64,000 nt of DNA. It comes from UBA7985 sp002690455 (lineage in GTDB: Bacteria > Pseudomonadota > Alphaproteobacteria > UBA7985). Positions 8,750 to 16,813 of the stretch are shown here, one piece after another. Under the pieces are notes generated by a model that worked only from the letters and a program-made list of their open reading frames with translations, was not told the origin of the DNA and did not search any database. The DNA lies in assembly GCA_965662775.1 (NCBI GenBank), contig CBFIIW010000002.1, positions 62,001 through 126,000 on the forward strand. Reading direction: 5' to 3'. The number at the start of each line of letters is the position of its first letter. The first letter of the stretch is position 1. Made by a program: the position numbers and the translations under genes.

Positions 8750-9312
8750 GCCTCACTCGAATGCGACCGGTGCTGATCGGCCTGTCTGTGGCTCTGACCC
8801 TCTTATTCGTGGCCTGGACGGTCCTGCGCAACGAGCAGACCATCGCCAATGGCCGTGACGTCTTCGTCGAGTTGCGCCCAGTCGACCCGCTCTCGTTGGT
8901 CCAAGGCTACTACATGGCGCTGAATATGCAGGTCGACCTGCCGCACAGAGATGACCTCGGCATCGCCGATGTACGGGCTGTCTTTAGCCTCGATGATCGG
9001 GGCATCGCGACCGCCAGCCGCTGGCTCGGCGAAGGGAACGGCAGTGAACTGGGTCGTGGTGACGCACAGGCTGGCCTCAGCGTCGACGAAGTCATCCTCC
9101 GCGTCGGGAAGGCCGGTTGGCGTCTGTCCGTCAAGCCTGACAGTTTTCTGTTCGAGGAGGGCCAGGCCGAGGTTTACGAGGATGCGCGCTACGGTCATTT
9201 CCGAGTGCTTGCCGATGGTCGCTCAGTGCTGATTGGCCTGAACGACAGCGATCTGCAACCGCTGGTCCCAATCAAGCGCCGGATCGAAGCGGCGGTGGCA
9301 ACGACCCGCTGA
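8746..9312 (+). CDS. GDYXXLXY-domain-type membrane-anchored protein
   Basis: This 188-residue protein has one N-terminal transmembrane helix (residues 8-26) and an extracytoplasmic domain. The family is named for a GDYxxLxY motif; here the matching place reads GYYMALNM (about residues 54-61), so the Asp and the final Tyr are both replaced. The C-terminal part (EVYEDARYGHFRV, then DGRSVLIGL) follows the family pattern. Its ATG overlaps the previous stop (ATGA). It completes the three-gene operon of unknown role. Confidence 0.75.
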   Translation: MSLTRMRPVLIGLSVALTLLFVAWTVLRNEQTIANGRDVFVELRPVDPLSLVQGYYMALNMQVDLPHRDDLGIADVRAVFSLDDRGIATASRWLGEGNGSELGRGDAQAGLSVDEVILRVGKAGWRLSVKPDSFLFEEGQAEVYEDARYGHFRVLADGRSVLIGLNDSDLQPLVPIKRRIEAAVATTR

Positions 9313-9493
9313 GGCGGCATACCGCCATCCCGGCAGAGAACGCTCGGCTCCCAACGCCACAGTCCCGGCCCTGGATGCCGCGGTAGAGCCGCGGCTCGCG
9401 GCTAAACGCGCGTCGGACGTTGGATTTTGGCGAAATTCGAGGAGGCAAAGAACGCCCCCAAATGGCCTCTGAGACTTCCGGTGCGCCCAAGAA

Positions 9494-9517
9494 AAAGGGT
9501 CGCCGAAGCGACCCTTT
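9494..9517 (-). terminator. Rho-independent terminator of glnA
   Basis: A perfect 10-bp stem (AAAGGGTCGC/GCGACCCTTT) closes a loop that reads UUCG on the minus strand with a C-G closing pair, a very stable tetraloop. On the minus strand it runs into TTTTTC, fitting termination of glnA, whose stop is about 75 bp upstream. It may also stop transcripts from the plus-strand operon ending at 9312. Confidence 0.85.
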
Positions 9518-9591
9518 ATCTGTCTTACGAGAATCCGATAAATGGGGGGGGCGGTTGGCCCCAACCCTATCGGGCGGTTCACGCTTTCAGA

Positions 9592-11001
9592 CTACACCGA
9601 GTAGTACATCTTGAACTCGACCGGGTGTGGTGCGAATTCGAATTCGACAACTTCTTCCATCTTCAGGTCGATGTAGGCTTCGATCTGATCCTTGGTGAAT
9701 ACGCCACCTTCGAGCAGGAAGTCATGGTCCGTCTTGAGCGAGTCCAGTGCTTCACGCAGCGAGCCACAGACGGTTGGAATGTCCTTCAACTCTTCATCGG
9801 ACAGCTCGTACAGATCTTCGTCCCTCGGATCGCCCGGATCGATCTTGTTCTTGATGCCGTCAAGGCCGGCCATCAGCATGGCCGAGAAACACAGATACGG
9901 GTTAGCCGTCGGATCCGGGAAGCGGATTTCCATGCGCTTGGCCTTTGGTGACGAACCAAACGGGATCCGGCACGATGCCGAACGGTTGCGCGCCGAGTAG
10001 GCGAGCAGAACGGGTGCCTCAAAGCCTGGGACCAAACGCTTGTAGGAGTTGGTCGAAGGGTTGGTGAAGGCGTTCAGCGCTTTAGCGTGCTTCAGAACAC
10101 CGCCGATGTACCACAGGGCTTCCTGAGACAGGCCTGCGTACTTATCGCCGGCGAACAGCGGCTGTCCGTCTTTCCAGATTGACTGGTGACAGTGCATACC
10201 GGTGCCGTTGTCGCCTTGGACAGGCTTCGGCATGAAGGTCGCCGACTTGCCGTAAGAAGCGGCGACGTTGTGCACGACGTACTTGTACAGTTGCAGCTTG
10301 TCCGCAACCCGGGTCAGATGGTCAAAGGTCATCCCCAGTTCATGCTGGGATGGCGCAACTTCATGGTGGTGCTTGTCCATGTCGACGCCCATAGCAATCA
10401 GGGTGGAGGTCATTTCGGCACGGATATCACCAGACTGGTCGATCGGGTTGACCGGGAAGTAACCGCCCTTGATCCCAGGACGGTGGCCCATGTTGCCGCC
10501 CTCCATTTCATCGCCGGAGGCGTAAGGGCCCTCTTCGGAATAAAACTCAAAGAAAGACCGGTTCATTTCGACCGAGAAACGAACATCGTCGAACATGAAG
10601 AATTCAGCCTCAGGGCCGAAGAAAACGTCTGTACCGACACCGCTGTCTTTGACGAACTGCTCGGCTTTCTTGGCCGTGCCACGTGGATCGCGGGAGTAGA
10701 ACTCACCAGTGATCGGGTCCTTCACGTCACAGAAGATGATCAGCTGTGGCTGAGCGGTGAAGGGGTCCATAACCGCTGTTTCCATATCTGGAACCAGTAG
10801 CATGTCAGACTCGTTGATGGCCTTCCAGCCTGCAATCGATGAGCCGTCGAACAAAATACCTTCATTAAAGGCGTCTTCGTCCATGGCGTGGGCGCACATG
10901 GCGAGATGCTGCAGCTTTCCGCGGGGATCGGTGAAGCGGACGTCGATGTACTCGACATCGTTTTCTTCGATCATTTTTCTGATATCAGCATAGGAGGTCA
11001 T
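9592..11001 (-). CDS. glnA: Glutamine synthetase type I
   Basis: Glutamine synthetase joins ammonia to glutamate using ATP, the main ammonium assimilation step. The 469-residue protein has class I signatures: the beta-grasp start with VDVRFTDPRG-type residues, FDGSSIAGW, the metal-binding GPEAEFFMF region, NPSTNSYKRLVPGFEAP and the RIPFGSSPKAKRMEIRFPD block. The tyrosine of DLYELSDEE near residue 400 is the expected adenylylation site of GSI-beta enzymes, implying control by GlnE. The ATG at 11001 has AAAGGA 7 bp upstream. It follows glnB by 115 bp and ends before a strong terminator. Confidence 0.97.
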   Translation of the reverse strand: MTSYADIRKMIEENDVEYIDVRFTDPRGKLQHLAMCAHAMDEDAFNEGILFDGSSIAGWKAINESDMLLVPDMETAVMDPFTAQPQLIIFCDVKDPITGEFYSRDPRGTAKKAEQFVKDSGVGTDVFFGPEAEFFMFDDVRFSVEMNRSFFEFYSEEGPYASGDEMEGGNMGHRPGIKGGYFPVNPIDQSGDIRAEMTSTLIAMGVDMDKHHHEVAPSQHELGMTFDHLTRVADKLQLYKYVVHNVAASYGKSATFMPKPVQGDNGTGMHCHQSIWKDGQPLFAGDKYAGLSQEALWYIGGVLKHAKALNAFTNPSTNSYKRLVPGFEAPVLLAYSARNRSASCRIPFGSSPKAKRMEIRFPDPTANPYLCFSAMLMAGLDGIKNKIDPGDPRDEDLYELSDEELKDIPTVCGSLREALDSLKTDHDFLLEGGVFTKDQIEAYIDLKMEEVVEFEFAPHPVEFKMYYSV

Positions 11002-11116
11002 GCCCTATCCTTTCTTGGTCGTACTGGTTCACTTTGTGGATCATGTTCAGGAATGCGGGTGCGGGGCCTGAACGACCCCTTTGGCTGGCGTCGGTGGGTG
11101 GCGCCTATGGCCTTTG

Positions 11117-11455
11117 TCAGACCGCTTCGTCACCCCGTTCGCCGGTTCGTATGCGCACCACGTCGATGACGTCAGTCACCCAGATTTTGCCGTCACCGAT
11201 ACGACCGGTTTTGGCACTGTCTTCGATGGCTTGCAGGGCGTCGTCAAGTTGGGCATCTGCAACGATCAGGTCGATTTTGACCTTTGGCAGAAAATCAACG
11301 ACATATTCCGCGCCGCGATAGAGTTCTGTGTGGCCTTTTTGGCGCCCGAAGCCTTTGGCCTCGGTCACGGTGATCCCGGCTACGCCGATCGCATGGAGTG
11401 CTTCTTTGACGTCGTCGAGCTTGAAAGGTTTGATGACAGCTTCGATCTTTTTCAT
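11117..11455 (-). CDS. glnB: Nitrogen regulatory protein P-II
   Basis: P-II senses 2-oxoglutarate and ATP/ADP and controls glutamine synthetase adenylylation and nitrogen gene expression. The 112-residue protein starts MKKIEAVIKPF and has the T-loop RGAEYVVDF with the uridylylated Tyr51, then the GKIWVTDVIDVVRIRTGE C-terminal signature. The frame is open 45 bp further upstream, but the MKKIEAV start is the conserved one. Placement directly before glnA favours GlnB over GlnK, which usually pairs with amtB. Confidence 0.96.
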   Translation of the reverse strand: MKKIEAVIKPFKLDDVKEALHAIGVAGITVTEAKGFGRQKGHTELYRGAEYVVDFLPKVKIDLIVADAQLDDALQAIEDSAKTGRIGDGKIWVTDVIDVVRIRTGERGDEAV

Positions 11456-11637
11456 GGGTTGTTGGCCTTGGAACAAACTGGTGCCCGTACGGGACCGCAA
11501 GCAGCGGCCGACGCAAAGGTTAGAATGGTGGCTTTACCGCTACCAAACCCGTCCTGAGAAGGCTTTGCTGCGAAAAAGGGCATTTTTGGCCGGTTGCGTC
11601 CGCTCAATACCCAAATAATGATGAAAAAACCGCCTAA

Positions 11638-11643
11638 ATTATA
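11638..11643 (-). promoter_or_regulatory. Candidate -10 box for glnB
   Basis: The minus strand reads TATAAT within a small imperfect palindrome, in an AT-rich stretch about 180 bp before the glnB start. No matching -35 hexamer was found at 16-18 bp, so this is only suggestive. Confidence 0.3.
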
Positions 11644-11753
11644 GGCAGAAGCGTAAAAATCAGACACAGATGTGTTTTAGAGACAATTCGAATCGCTAGA
11701 TCACCACCGATTTCCGCATGGGAGCCCCCGGAAGACACCTGGCCCCGGTTCGC

Positions 11754-11782
11754 TTGACCCCTCTGCCGGTCTGGCGTATCGA
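11754..11782 (+). promoter_or_regulatory. Candidate sigma-70 promoter of tRNA-His
   Basis: TTGACC at 11754-11759 is followed after 17 bp by TATCGA at 11777-11782. Transcription would start a few bases before the tRNA at 11795. The -35 is good and the -10 weak. Confidence 0.45.
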
Positions 11783-11794
11783 AGCGGTCTTGAT

Positions 11795-11872
11795 GGCGAC
11801 TGTAGCTCAGCTGGTTAGAGCACCGGTTTGTGGTACCGGGGGTCGTGGGTTCGAGCCCCATCAGTCGCCCCA
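11795..11872 (+). tRNA. tRNA-His (GTG anticodon)
   Basis: The cloverleaf folds by eye: D arm with AGCTCAGCTGGTTAGAGC, anticodon stem CCGGT/ACCGG around the loop TTGTGGT with anticodon GTG, and T arm GTGGG-TTCGAGC-CCCAT type. The acceptor stem has the extra G at position -1 paired with C73, the identity element of tRNA-His, and the 3' CCA is encoded (ends at 11872). The downstream methyltransferase begins only about 23 bp later. Confidence 0.97.
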
Positions 11873-11895
11873 CTTTTCCGGGAGAAACCCGGCCC

Positions 11896-12624
11896 GTGAC
11901 GCAAGAGTCCAACCGAAATTTTACCCGAGATTCGCACCTGGTCTCGCCCGCAGACGGCGGCTCGGCACCGACAACTGCGATGCCGCCTCCCTTCGCACTG
12001 ACGGCGAAACGTCGGGACATGCTTGCTTTCATCACCCGTTACGAGCTCTTCAAGCTCATTGCTGATCGACCCGGTGTGATCATTGAACTGGGCGTGCAGC
12101 ATGGTCAGGGTTTGATGTCGTTTGCCCACATTGTCTCTAACGTGGAGCCGAACCACGTGGCCCGTCGGATCTATGGTTTTGATACCTTCGAAGGTTTTCC
12201 GGCTGTTGATGGCGTCGATAAGGCTTCTGGAGGGCGCAACGCTCGACCGGGACGTCTCAAGAGCAATCTGGCTCGGCTGAAGCAGGCAATCAAGGATCAT
12301 GATCAAGATCGCTTCTTGGGGCAGGTTCCACGCGTTGAACTGGTCGCTGGGGACGTCGAGCAGACGCTGCCGGCCTTCATTCAGGCTAACCCGCAGTTAC
12401 TGGTTGCCTTGGTTTACGTCGACCTGTGCTTGTATCGGCCCACAACGGCTGCATTGCAGGCGCTGTGGCCGTTGATGCCCAAGGGATCGGTGATGGCATT
12501 TGACCAACTGGCGTTCCCGGAGTTTCCGGGTGAGACTCGGGCTGTGCTCGAAGTGATCGGCGCGGACGCTCTCGATCTCCGCCGTTTCAATTTTGAGAGT
12601 CAGGTCTCCTACTTGGTCCGCTAA
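11896..12624 (+). CDS. TylF/MycF-like class I methyltransferase
   Basis: This protein of about 242 residues resembles the TylF (macrocin O-methyltransferase) family of SAM-dependent enzymes. Visible features are the SAM-binding strand IIELGVQHGQG, then YGFDTFEGFP, and VYVDLCLYRPT, which matches the family's DLDLYEPT strand, with Asp residues that may bind a divalent metal. Relatives methylate sugars in antibiotic or cell-surface glycans; no biosynthetic cluster is present here, so the acceptor is unknown. The frame runs back through the tRNA, so the true start must be later; GTG at 11896 with GGGAG upstream is chosen, with ATG at 11980 as an alternative. Confidence 0.75.
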   Translation: MTQESNRNFTRDSHLVSPADGGSAPTTAMPPPFALTAKRRDMLAFITRYELFKLIADRPGVIIELGVQHGQGLMSFAHIVSNVEPNHVARRIYGFDTFEGFPAVDGVDKASGGRNARPGRLKSNLARLKQAIKDHDQDRFLGQVPRVELVAGDVEQTLPAFIQANPQLLVALVYVDLCLYRPTTAALQALWPLMPKGSVMAFDQLAFPEFPGETRAVLEVIGADALDLRRFNFESQVSYLVR

Positions 12625-12730
12625 CGTCTACCCGCCGATTGAAGGCCATCTAATGAAGGCTGCCTGTACCCCTGAGCTCTCGAGGGCTTCCGAGTGATCG
12701 AATTGGCCTCGCGGTGGCGTGCGCGTTCCT

Positions 12731-12747
12731 CGGGCGCTTCGCGCCCG
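12731..12747 (-). repeat. GCGAAGC-type hairpin
   Basis: A 7-bp perfect stem (CGGGCGC/GCGCCCG) around a loop reading GAA on the minus strand. Same core as the hairpins at 2.1, 2.27, 13.1 and 58.4-58.8 kb. Confidence 0.7.
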
Positions 12748-12870
12748 TCGTAACGCCCCCGCGAACCAGATCGGCGACCCTGTCGCCGGTCGGGCTCTGC
12801 CCTCCAATCTCAAAGGGTCCATGATTTTGAAGTGCTCAGCGGCTGTTGCACGAAAGGTCGCCTGATAGGC

Positions 12871-12893
12871 GGGGTTCAGCCTGTCTGAACCCC
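12871..12893 (+). repeat. 9-bp-stem hairpin
   Basis: GGGGTTCAG and CTGAACCCC form a perfect 9-bp stem around a CCTGT loop. It has no following T-run, so it is not an obvious terminator. It lacks the GAA core. Confidence 0.6.
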
Positions 12894-12983
12894 TGCCACG
12901 TGGCGAACGCGGGGTGTGAGGCTGGCAGGGTTGGTGCGCAGCACCACGGCCGTAGGCCGCGCGTCAGCGACCTTGCAGCCTCG

Positions 12984-12998
12984 AGGGGCGGAGCCCCT
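12984..12998 (+). repeat. Hairpin with GGA loop followed by short T-run
   Basis: AGGGGC/GCCCCT forms a 6-bp stem with a GGA loop, then TTTGTT. It could act as a weak plus-strand terminator or be a variant of the GAA-loop hairpins. Confidence 0.45.
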
Positions 12999-13086
12999 TT
13001 GTTCCCTTGCGTGATGAGTGTCTTTGCGTGAGTGGATAGGCCAAGGTTTGACGCGAGTGTTGGGCGGTCGAAAGTTGTGCGTGGGA

Positions 13087-13116
13087 GGGCTGAGGGGCGC
13101 GAAGCGCCCTCAGCCC
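13087..13116 (+). repeat. Long GCGAAGC-type hairpin
   Basis: A stem of 13 bp (GGGCTGAGG... against ...CTCAGCCC) with one bulged G closes a GAA loop. It lies 28 bp beyond the uvrA stop, but no T-run follows in the uvrA direction, so a terminator role is doubtful. Confidence 0.7.
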
Positions 13117-13143
13117 GAGCGCGCCACGAACATGCTCAGAGGG

Positions 13144-16002
13144 CTAACCCAACTGGTCTCGGAGGTAACGGCTGGTGTGACCGTTTGTTGTTTGGGCGAC
13201 GTCTTCGGGTGTACCTTCAGCCATCACGCGACCCCCGCCTGATCCACCTTCCGGGCCGATGTCGATGATCCAGTCCGCGGTTTTGATCACTTCCAAGTTG
13301 TGTTCAATCACGATGACAGTGTTGCCTTGGTCAGTTAGACGGTGCAGCACTTCGAGGAGCTTGGCGACATCGTGAAAATGCAGGCCTGTTGTGGGTTCAT
13401 CTAGAATATAGACTGTCTTCCCAGTGGATCGTTTTGATAGCTCCTTCGATAGCTTTACCCGCTGTGCCTCACCACCGGATAGGGTCGTCGCGGATTGGCC
13501 GACCTTGATATACGTTAGGCCGACTTCGGCCAGCATTTCCATCTTTGTGCGGATCGACGGCACGGCTTTGAAAAAGTCAACGGCGTCTTCAACGGTCATG
13601 TCGAGTATGTCTGCAATCGATTTGTCTTTAAAGCGCACCTCCAGCGTCTCGCGGTTGTAGCGGCGGCCTTTACAGACATCGCACTGAACGTAGATGTCGG
13701 GCAGGAAGTGCATTTCTATTTTGATCAGGCCGTCGCCCTGGCATGCCTCGCATCGCCCTCCTTTAACGTTAAAGGAAAAGCGTCCGGGCTTGTACCCACG
13801 AGCCTTTGATTCTGGCAGTCCAGCAAACCAATCACGGATCGGGCCAAAGGCACCGGTGTATGTTGCCGGGTTAGAGCGCGGCGTCCGACCGATGGGGGAT
13901 TGGTCGATGACGATGATCTTGTCTACTTGGTCCATACCGAGGATGGCATCGTGGGCCCCAGGCGTATCGCGGGAGCCGTGCAGATGTCGGGCTAGCGCCT
14001 TATGCAGGGTCTCCAGCGTCAGAGTTGACTTGCCTGAACCCGACACGCCGGTCACGCACGTCAGGATACCCATCGGAAACTCGACGGTCAGATTGTCCAG
14101 GTTGTTCGCCCTGGCGCCTTCGATCCGGAGTGTCCGGCCCGCTTTTCGCGGCCGACGTTGGGCTGGCACAGGGATTTTTCTAACCCCGCTTAGATACTGA
14201 CCCGTGATGGAGGCCTTAACTTTTTCAACCTTGGCCGGGGTGCCTTCAGCCACCACGGTCCCGCCGTGGACGCCCGCACCTGGCCCCATGTCGACCAGAT
14301 AATCAGCAGCGCGGATTGCATCTTCGTCGTGCTCGACCACCAAGACCGTATTTCCCAGATCGCGCAGGCGGGTCAGCGTTTCCAGCAGGCGGTCGTTGTC
14401 ACGCTGGTGCAGGCCGATCGATGGCTCGTCGAGTACGTAAAGTACCCCCGTCAACCCCGAGCCGATCTGGGAAGCCAGGCGAATGCGCTGGCTCTCACCG
14501 CCCGAGAGGGTCGCGGACCCCCTTGATAAAGTCAGATAGGAAAGTCCGACGTTGTTCAAAAAACCAAGCCGCTCTTGGATCTCCTTCAGGATCCGTTCGG
14601 CAATCTCGCCTTGCTTGGTGCTCAAAAGATCAGGAAGAGCACGGAACCAGGCATCGGCCTCGCCAATCGACATCTCGCTGACCCGGCCGATGTGAAGATC
14701 GTCGATTTTAACCACCAGCGCCTCTTCCTTGAGCCGGTAGCCCCCGCAACTGTCACAGGCTCGGCGATTCTGATACTTACCCAGTTCCTCTCGCACCCAC
14801 TCGCTGTCGGTCTCTCGGTAGCGACGGTCCATGTTGTTGATCAGTCCCTCGAAAGGGCGGGTCGTGCGGTAGGCACGGGTACCATCGTCGTAGATCATGG
14901 TCACGGTCTCATCGCCTGAGCCGTAAAGCAGGATCTTCCGGTCACTGTCCTTCAACTCATCGAAGGGCGTGTCCAGGTCAAAGCCAAAGTGTGCACTAAT
15001 CGCGTCCAGCGTTTGCATGTAGTACTTGGATGAGCTGTTGGCCCAGGGGGCAAGCGCGCCTTCACGGAGGCTCAGCCCTTGGACCGGCACTACCAGGTCC
15101 GGGTCAAAGAACAACTGATGCCCCAATCCATCACAGGACGGACACGCGCCGAACGGGTTGTTGAACGAAAACAGCCGCGGCTCAATCTCGTCGATCGTAA
15201 AGCCACTGACCGGGCAAGCAAATTTAGCCGAGAAGGTCGTCCGCTCGGCAGTTTTGGCATCTTCGATTATGGCCAGACCATCGGCCAACTCCAATGCGGT
15301 CTCGAAGCTGTCTGCGAGCCGTTGCTCCATCCCTTCTTTAAGAACCACCCGGTCGACCACGACCTCGATCGTGTGCTTGAATTTCTTGTCCAGCGCCGGT
15401 GCTTCTTCGATCAAGTACATGACCTCATCGATCTTGACCCGCTGAAAGCCCCGCTTTTGCAACTCAGCCAGTTCTTTCCGGTATTCACCCTTTCGGCCTC
15501 GAACGATCGGCGCGAGCAGGTAAAGTCGCGCGCCTTCACCCTTTTCGATGGTGCGGTCGACCATCTGGCTGATCGTCTGGCTCTCGATTGGTAGGCCCGT
15601 TGCAGGGGAGTAGGGGATGCCGACCCGAGCGTAGAGCAGACGCAGATAATCGTAGATCTCCGTCACTGTGCCGACAGTCGAACGCGGGTTCTTGGACGTT
15701 GTCTTCTGTTCTATCGAAATCGCGGGTGACAGCCCTTCGATGCTATCCACGTCGGGCTTTTCCATCATTTCAAGGAACTGCCTAGCGTAGGCCGAAAGGC
15801 TTTCGACATACCGTCGCTGCCCCTCTGCATAAATAGTATCAAACGCCAGCGACGACTTACCTGAACCGGACAGGCCGGTAATCACCACGAGTTGGTTGCG
15901 CGGCAGGTCAATGTCGACGCCGCGTAGGTTATGTTCGCGGGCGCCGCGCACGGAGATATAGGGGCTTTCGTTTGCGGCGAAGCCAGTCTTCTTCGAAGGC
16001 AT
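13144..16002 (-). CDS. uvrA: Excinuclease ABC subunit A
   Basis: UvrA is the damage-sensing ATPase of nucleotide excision repair and loads UvrB on lesions. The 952-residue protein has two ABC modules, Walker A GLSGSGKSS near residue 42 and GVSGSGKST in the second half, with LSGGESQ and LSGGEAQ signatures. Zinc-finger cysteines are visible in CPSCDG and in the GGRCEACQGDG...CDVCKG pair. Length is normal. The ATG at 16002 is preceded by a near-perfect LexA-type repeat only 15 bp upstream, so SOS induction is likely. It is the only uvr gene in the window. Confidence 0.97.
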   Translation of the reverse strand: MPSKKTGFAANESPYISVRGAREHNLRGVDIDLPRNQLVVITGLSGSGKSSLAFDTIYAEGQRRYVESLSAYARQFLEMMEKPDVDSIEGLSPAISIEQKTTSKNPRSTVGTVTEIYDYLRLLYARVGIPYSPATGLPIESQTISQMVDRTIEKGEGARLYLLAPIVRGRKGEYRKELAELQKRGFQRVKIDEVMYLIEEAPALDKKFKHTIEVVVDRVVLKEGMEQRLADSFETALELADGLAIIEDAKTAERTTFSAKFACPVSGFTIDEIEPRLFSFNNPFGACPSCDGLGHQLFFDPDLVVPVQGLSLREGALAPWANSSSKYYMQTLDAISAHFGFDLDTPFDELKDSDRKILLYGSGDETVTMIYDDGTRAYRTTRPFEGLINNMDRRYRETDSEWVREELGKYQNRRACDSCGGYRLKEEALVVKIDDLHIGRVSEMSIGEADAWFRALPDLLSTKQGEIAERILKEIQERLGFLNNVGLSYLTLSRGSATLSGGESQRIRLASQIGSGLTGVLYVLDEPSIGLHQRDNDRLLETLTRLRDLGNTVLVVEHDEDAIRAADYLVDMGPGAGVHGGTVVAEGTPAKVEKVKASITGQYLSGVRKIPVPAQRRPRKAGRTLRIEGARANNLDNLTVEFPMGILTCVTGVSGSGKSTLTLETLHKALARHLHGSRDTPGAHDAILGMDQVDKIIVIDQSPIGRTPRSNPATYTGAFGPIRDWFAGLPESKARGYKPGRFSFNVKGGRCEACQGDGLIKIEMHFLPDIYVQCDVCKGRRYNRETLEVRFKDKSIADILDMTVEDAVDFFKAVPSIRTKMEMLAEVGLTYIKVGQSATTLSGGEAQRVKLSKELSKRSTGKTVYILDEPTTGLHFHDVAKLLEVLHRLTDQGNTVIVIEHNLEVIKTADWIIDIGPEGGSGGGRVMAEGTPEDVAQTTNGHTSRYLRDQLG

Positions 16003-16017
16003 AAGGTGGCCGATCGG

Positions 16018-16032
16018 GTTCAGGAGCTGTTG
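16018..16032 (-). promoter_or_regulatory. Candidate LexA (SOS) box of uvrA
   Basis: GTTC at 16018-16021 and GTTG at 16029-16032 are 7 bases apart, a 7-of-8 match to GTTC-N7-GTTC. The site is 15 bp before the uvrA start. uvrA is a standard SOS gene. Its repeat direction relative to the gene is opposite to that at parE and ssb. Confidence 0.55.
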
Positions 16033-16301
16033 AATTGACCCAAAAGATTAAGGCTTTTCCCCCGCAGCACCAGACCGGTCCGGCGCATTTCTCGGATTAA
16101 TCGCCCGCTGCGGCGCTTCAATGCCCGATTGGTAACGCTTCAGGGGGAACACCGCGTCAATATGGCAACCCTATCGCCCCGCCCTCGGGGGCAGGTACAA
16201 GGCAAACTAAAACGCCGCAGAGTCCATCAGCTCATGCCCCTAATAATGACCAGACAACACGGTTCAGAGGGGCCAGAGCAGCATAAAATCAAAGAGGGGA
16301 C

Positions 16302-16796
16302 TTAGACAGGGTATCGGATCTTGAGCGCCTTCAGAACCACCTCTGGGACAAAGTCGGTGACGTCCCCCCCCAAGGACGCGATTTCCTTGACCAGTGACGA
16401 CGCGATGAACTGATGGTTTTCCGCCGCCGTCAAGAACACCGTATCAACCTTAGGGTTCATATGCTTGTTCATTGTGGCGAGCTGAAATTCGTATTCAAAG
16501 TCTGACACTGCGCGCAGGCCCCGAATGATCAGCGAGGCGCCGACTTGATCAGCAAAGTGCATCAGGAGCGAACCAAAGGCGCGCACTTCAACCTCGCAGT
16601 CTCCAAAGTCGTGGGTATCAACTAAGTCACGGATCAATTGCACGCGTTCGGGCGGGGTAAACGCTGGGTTCTTGCCCGGGCTGTTGGCCACTGCAACAAT
16701 GAGATGATCAACCACGCCGGCAGCTCGCATCATAATGTCGAGGTGCCCGTTGGTTACGGGATCAAAGGTGCCGGGGTACAGACCTGTGCGCCGCAT
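16302..16796 (-). CDS. coaD: Phosphopantetheine adenylyltransferase
   Basis: CoaD transfers AMP from ATP to 4'-phosphopantetheine, the fourth step of coenzyme A synthesis. The 164-residue protein has the nucleotidyltransferase motif GTFDPVTNGHLDI at residues 9-21 (T/HxGH), IIRGLRAVSDFEYE and IASSLVKEIA, all diagnostic. It starts 17 bp after gyrA and is probably in the same operon, a pairing common in alphaproteobacteria. Alternative pantothenate-pathway enzymes are ruled out by the IRGLRAVSDF motif. Confidence 0.97.
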   Translation of the reverse strand: MRRTGLYPGTFDPVTNGHLDIMMRAAGVVDHLIVAVANSPGKNPAFTPPERVQLIRDLVDTHDFGDCEVEVRAFGSLLMHFADQVGASLIIRGLRAVSDFEYEFQLATMNKHMNPKVDTVFLTAAENHQFIASSLVKEIASLGGDVTDFVPEVVLKALKIRYPV

Positions 16797-16813
16797 GCCG
16801 CTGTTTTCCTCTT

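Larger units (their letters stand above)
11456..11794. other. 339-bp gap: glnB promoter region and tRNA leader
   Basis: No gene was found here. The minus-strand half should hold the glnB promoter: a perfect TATAAT lies at 11638-11643 but lacks a good -35. I searched for a sigma-54 site (GG-N10-GC) and found none convincing. The right end holds a plausible tRNA promoter. Confidence 0.5.
12625..13143. other. 519-bp noncoding stretch rich in strong hairpins
   Basis: Between the methyltransferase (plus) and the end of uvrA (minus) no frame looks coding. Instead there are at least four strong hairpins (12731-12747, 12871-12893, 12984-12998, 13087-13116) and a longer inverted repeat (CCCTGCCA at 12891, TGGCAGGG at 12923). 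I compared it by eye with RNase P RNA, tmRNA and SRP RNA and found none of their core motifs. It may be a cluster of REP-like repeats or an unknown structured RNA. Confidence 0.6.

Noticed and set aside
11456..11640. A sigma-54 promoter for glnB
   Set aside because: The best candidate has GG at the -24 place but no GC at -12.
12625..13143. RNase P RNA, tmRNA or SRP RNA in the hairpin-rich gap
   Set aside because: None of the conserved core sequences of these RNAs was found on either strand.
16245..16304. A 19-codon plus-strand frame before the coaD end
   Set aside because: It has no ribosome-binding site and no hydrophobic or other recognisable feature, unlike the 40-codon frame at 62.4 kb.
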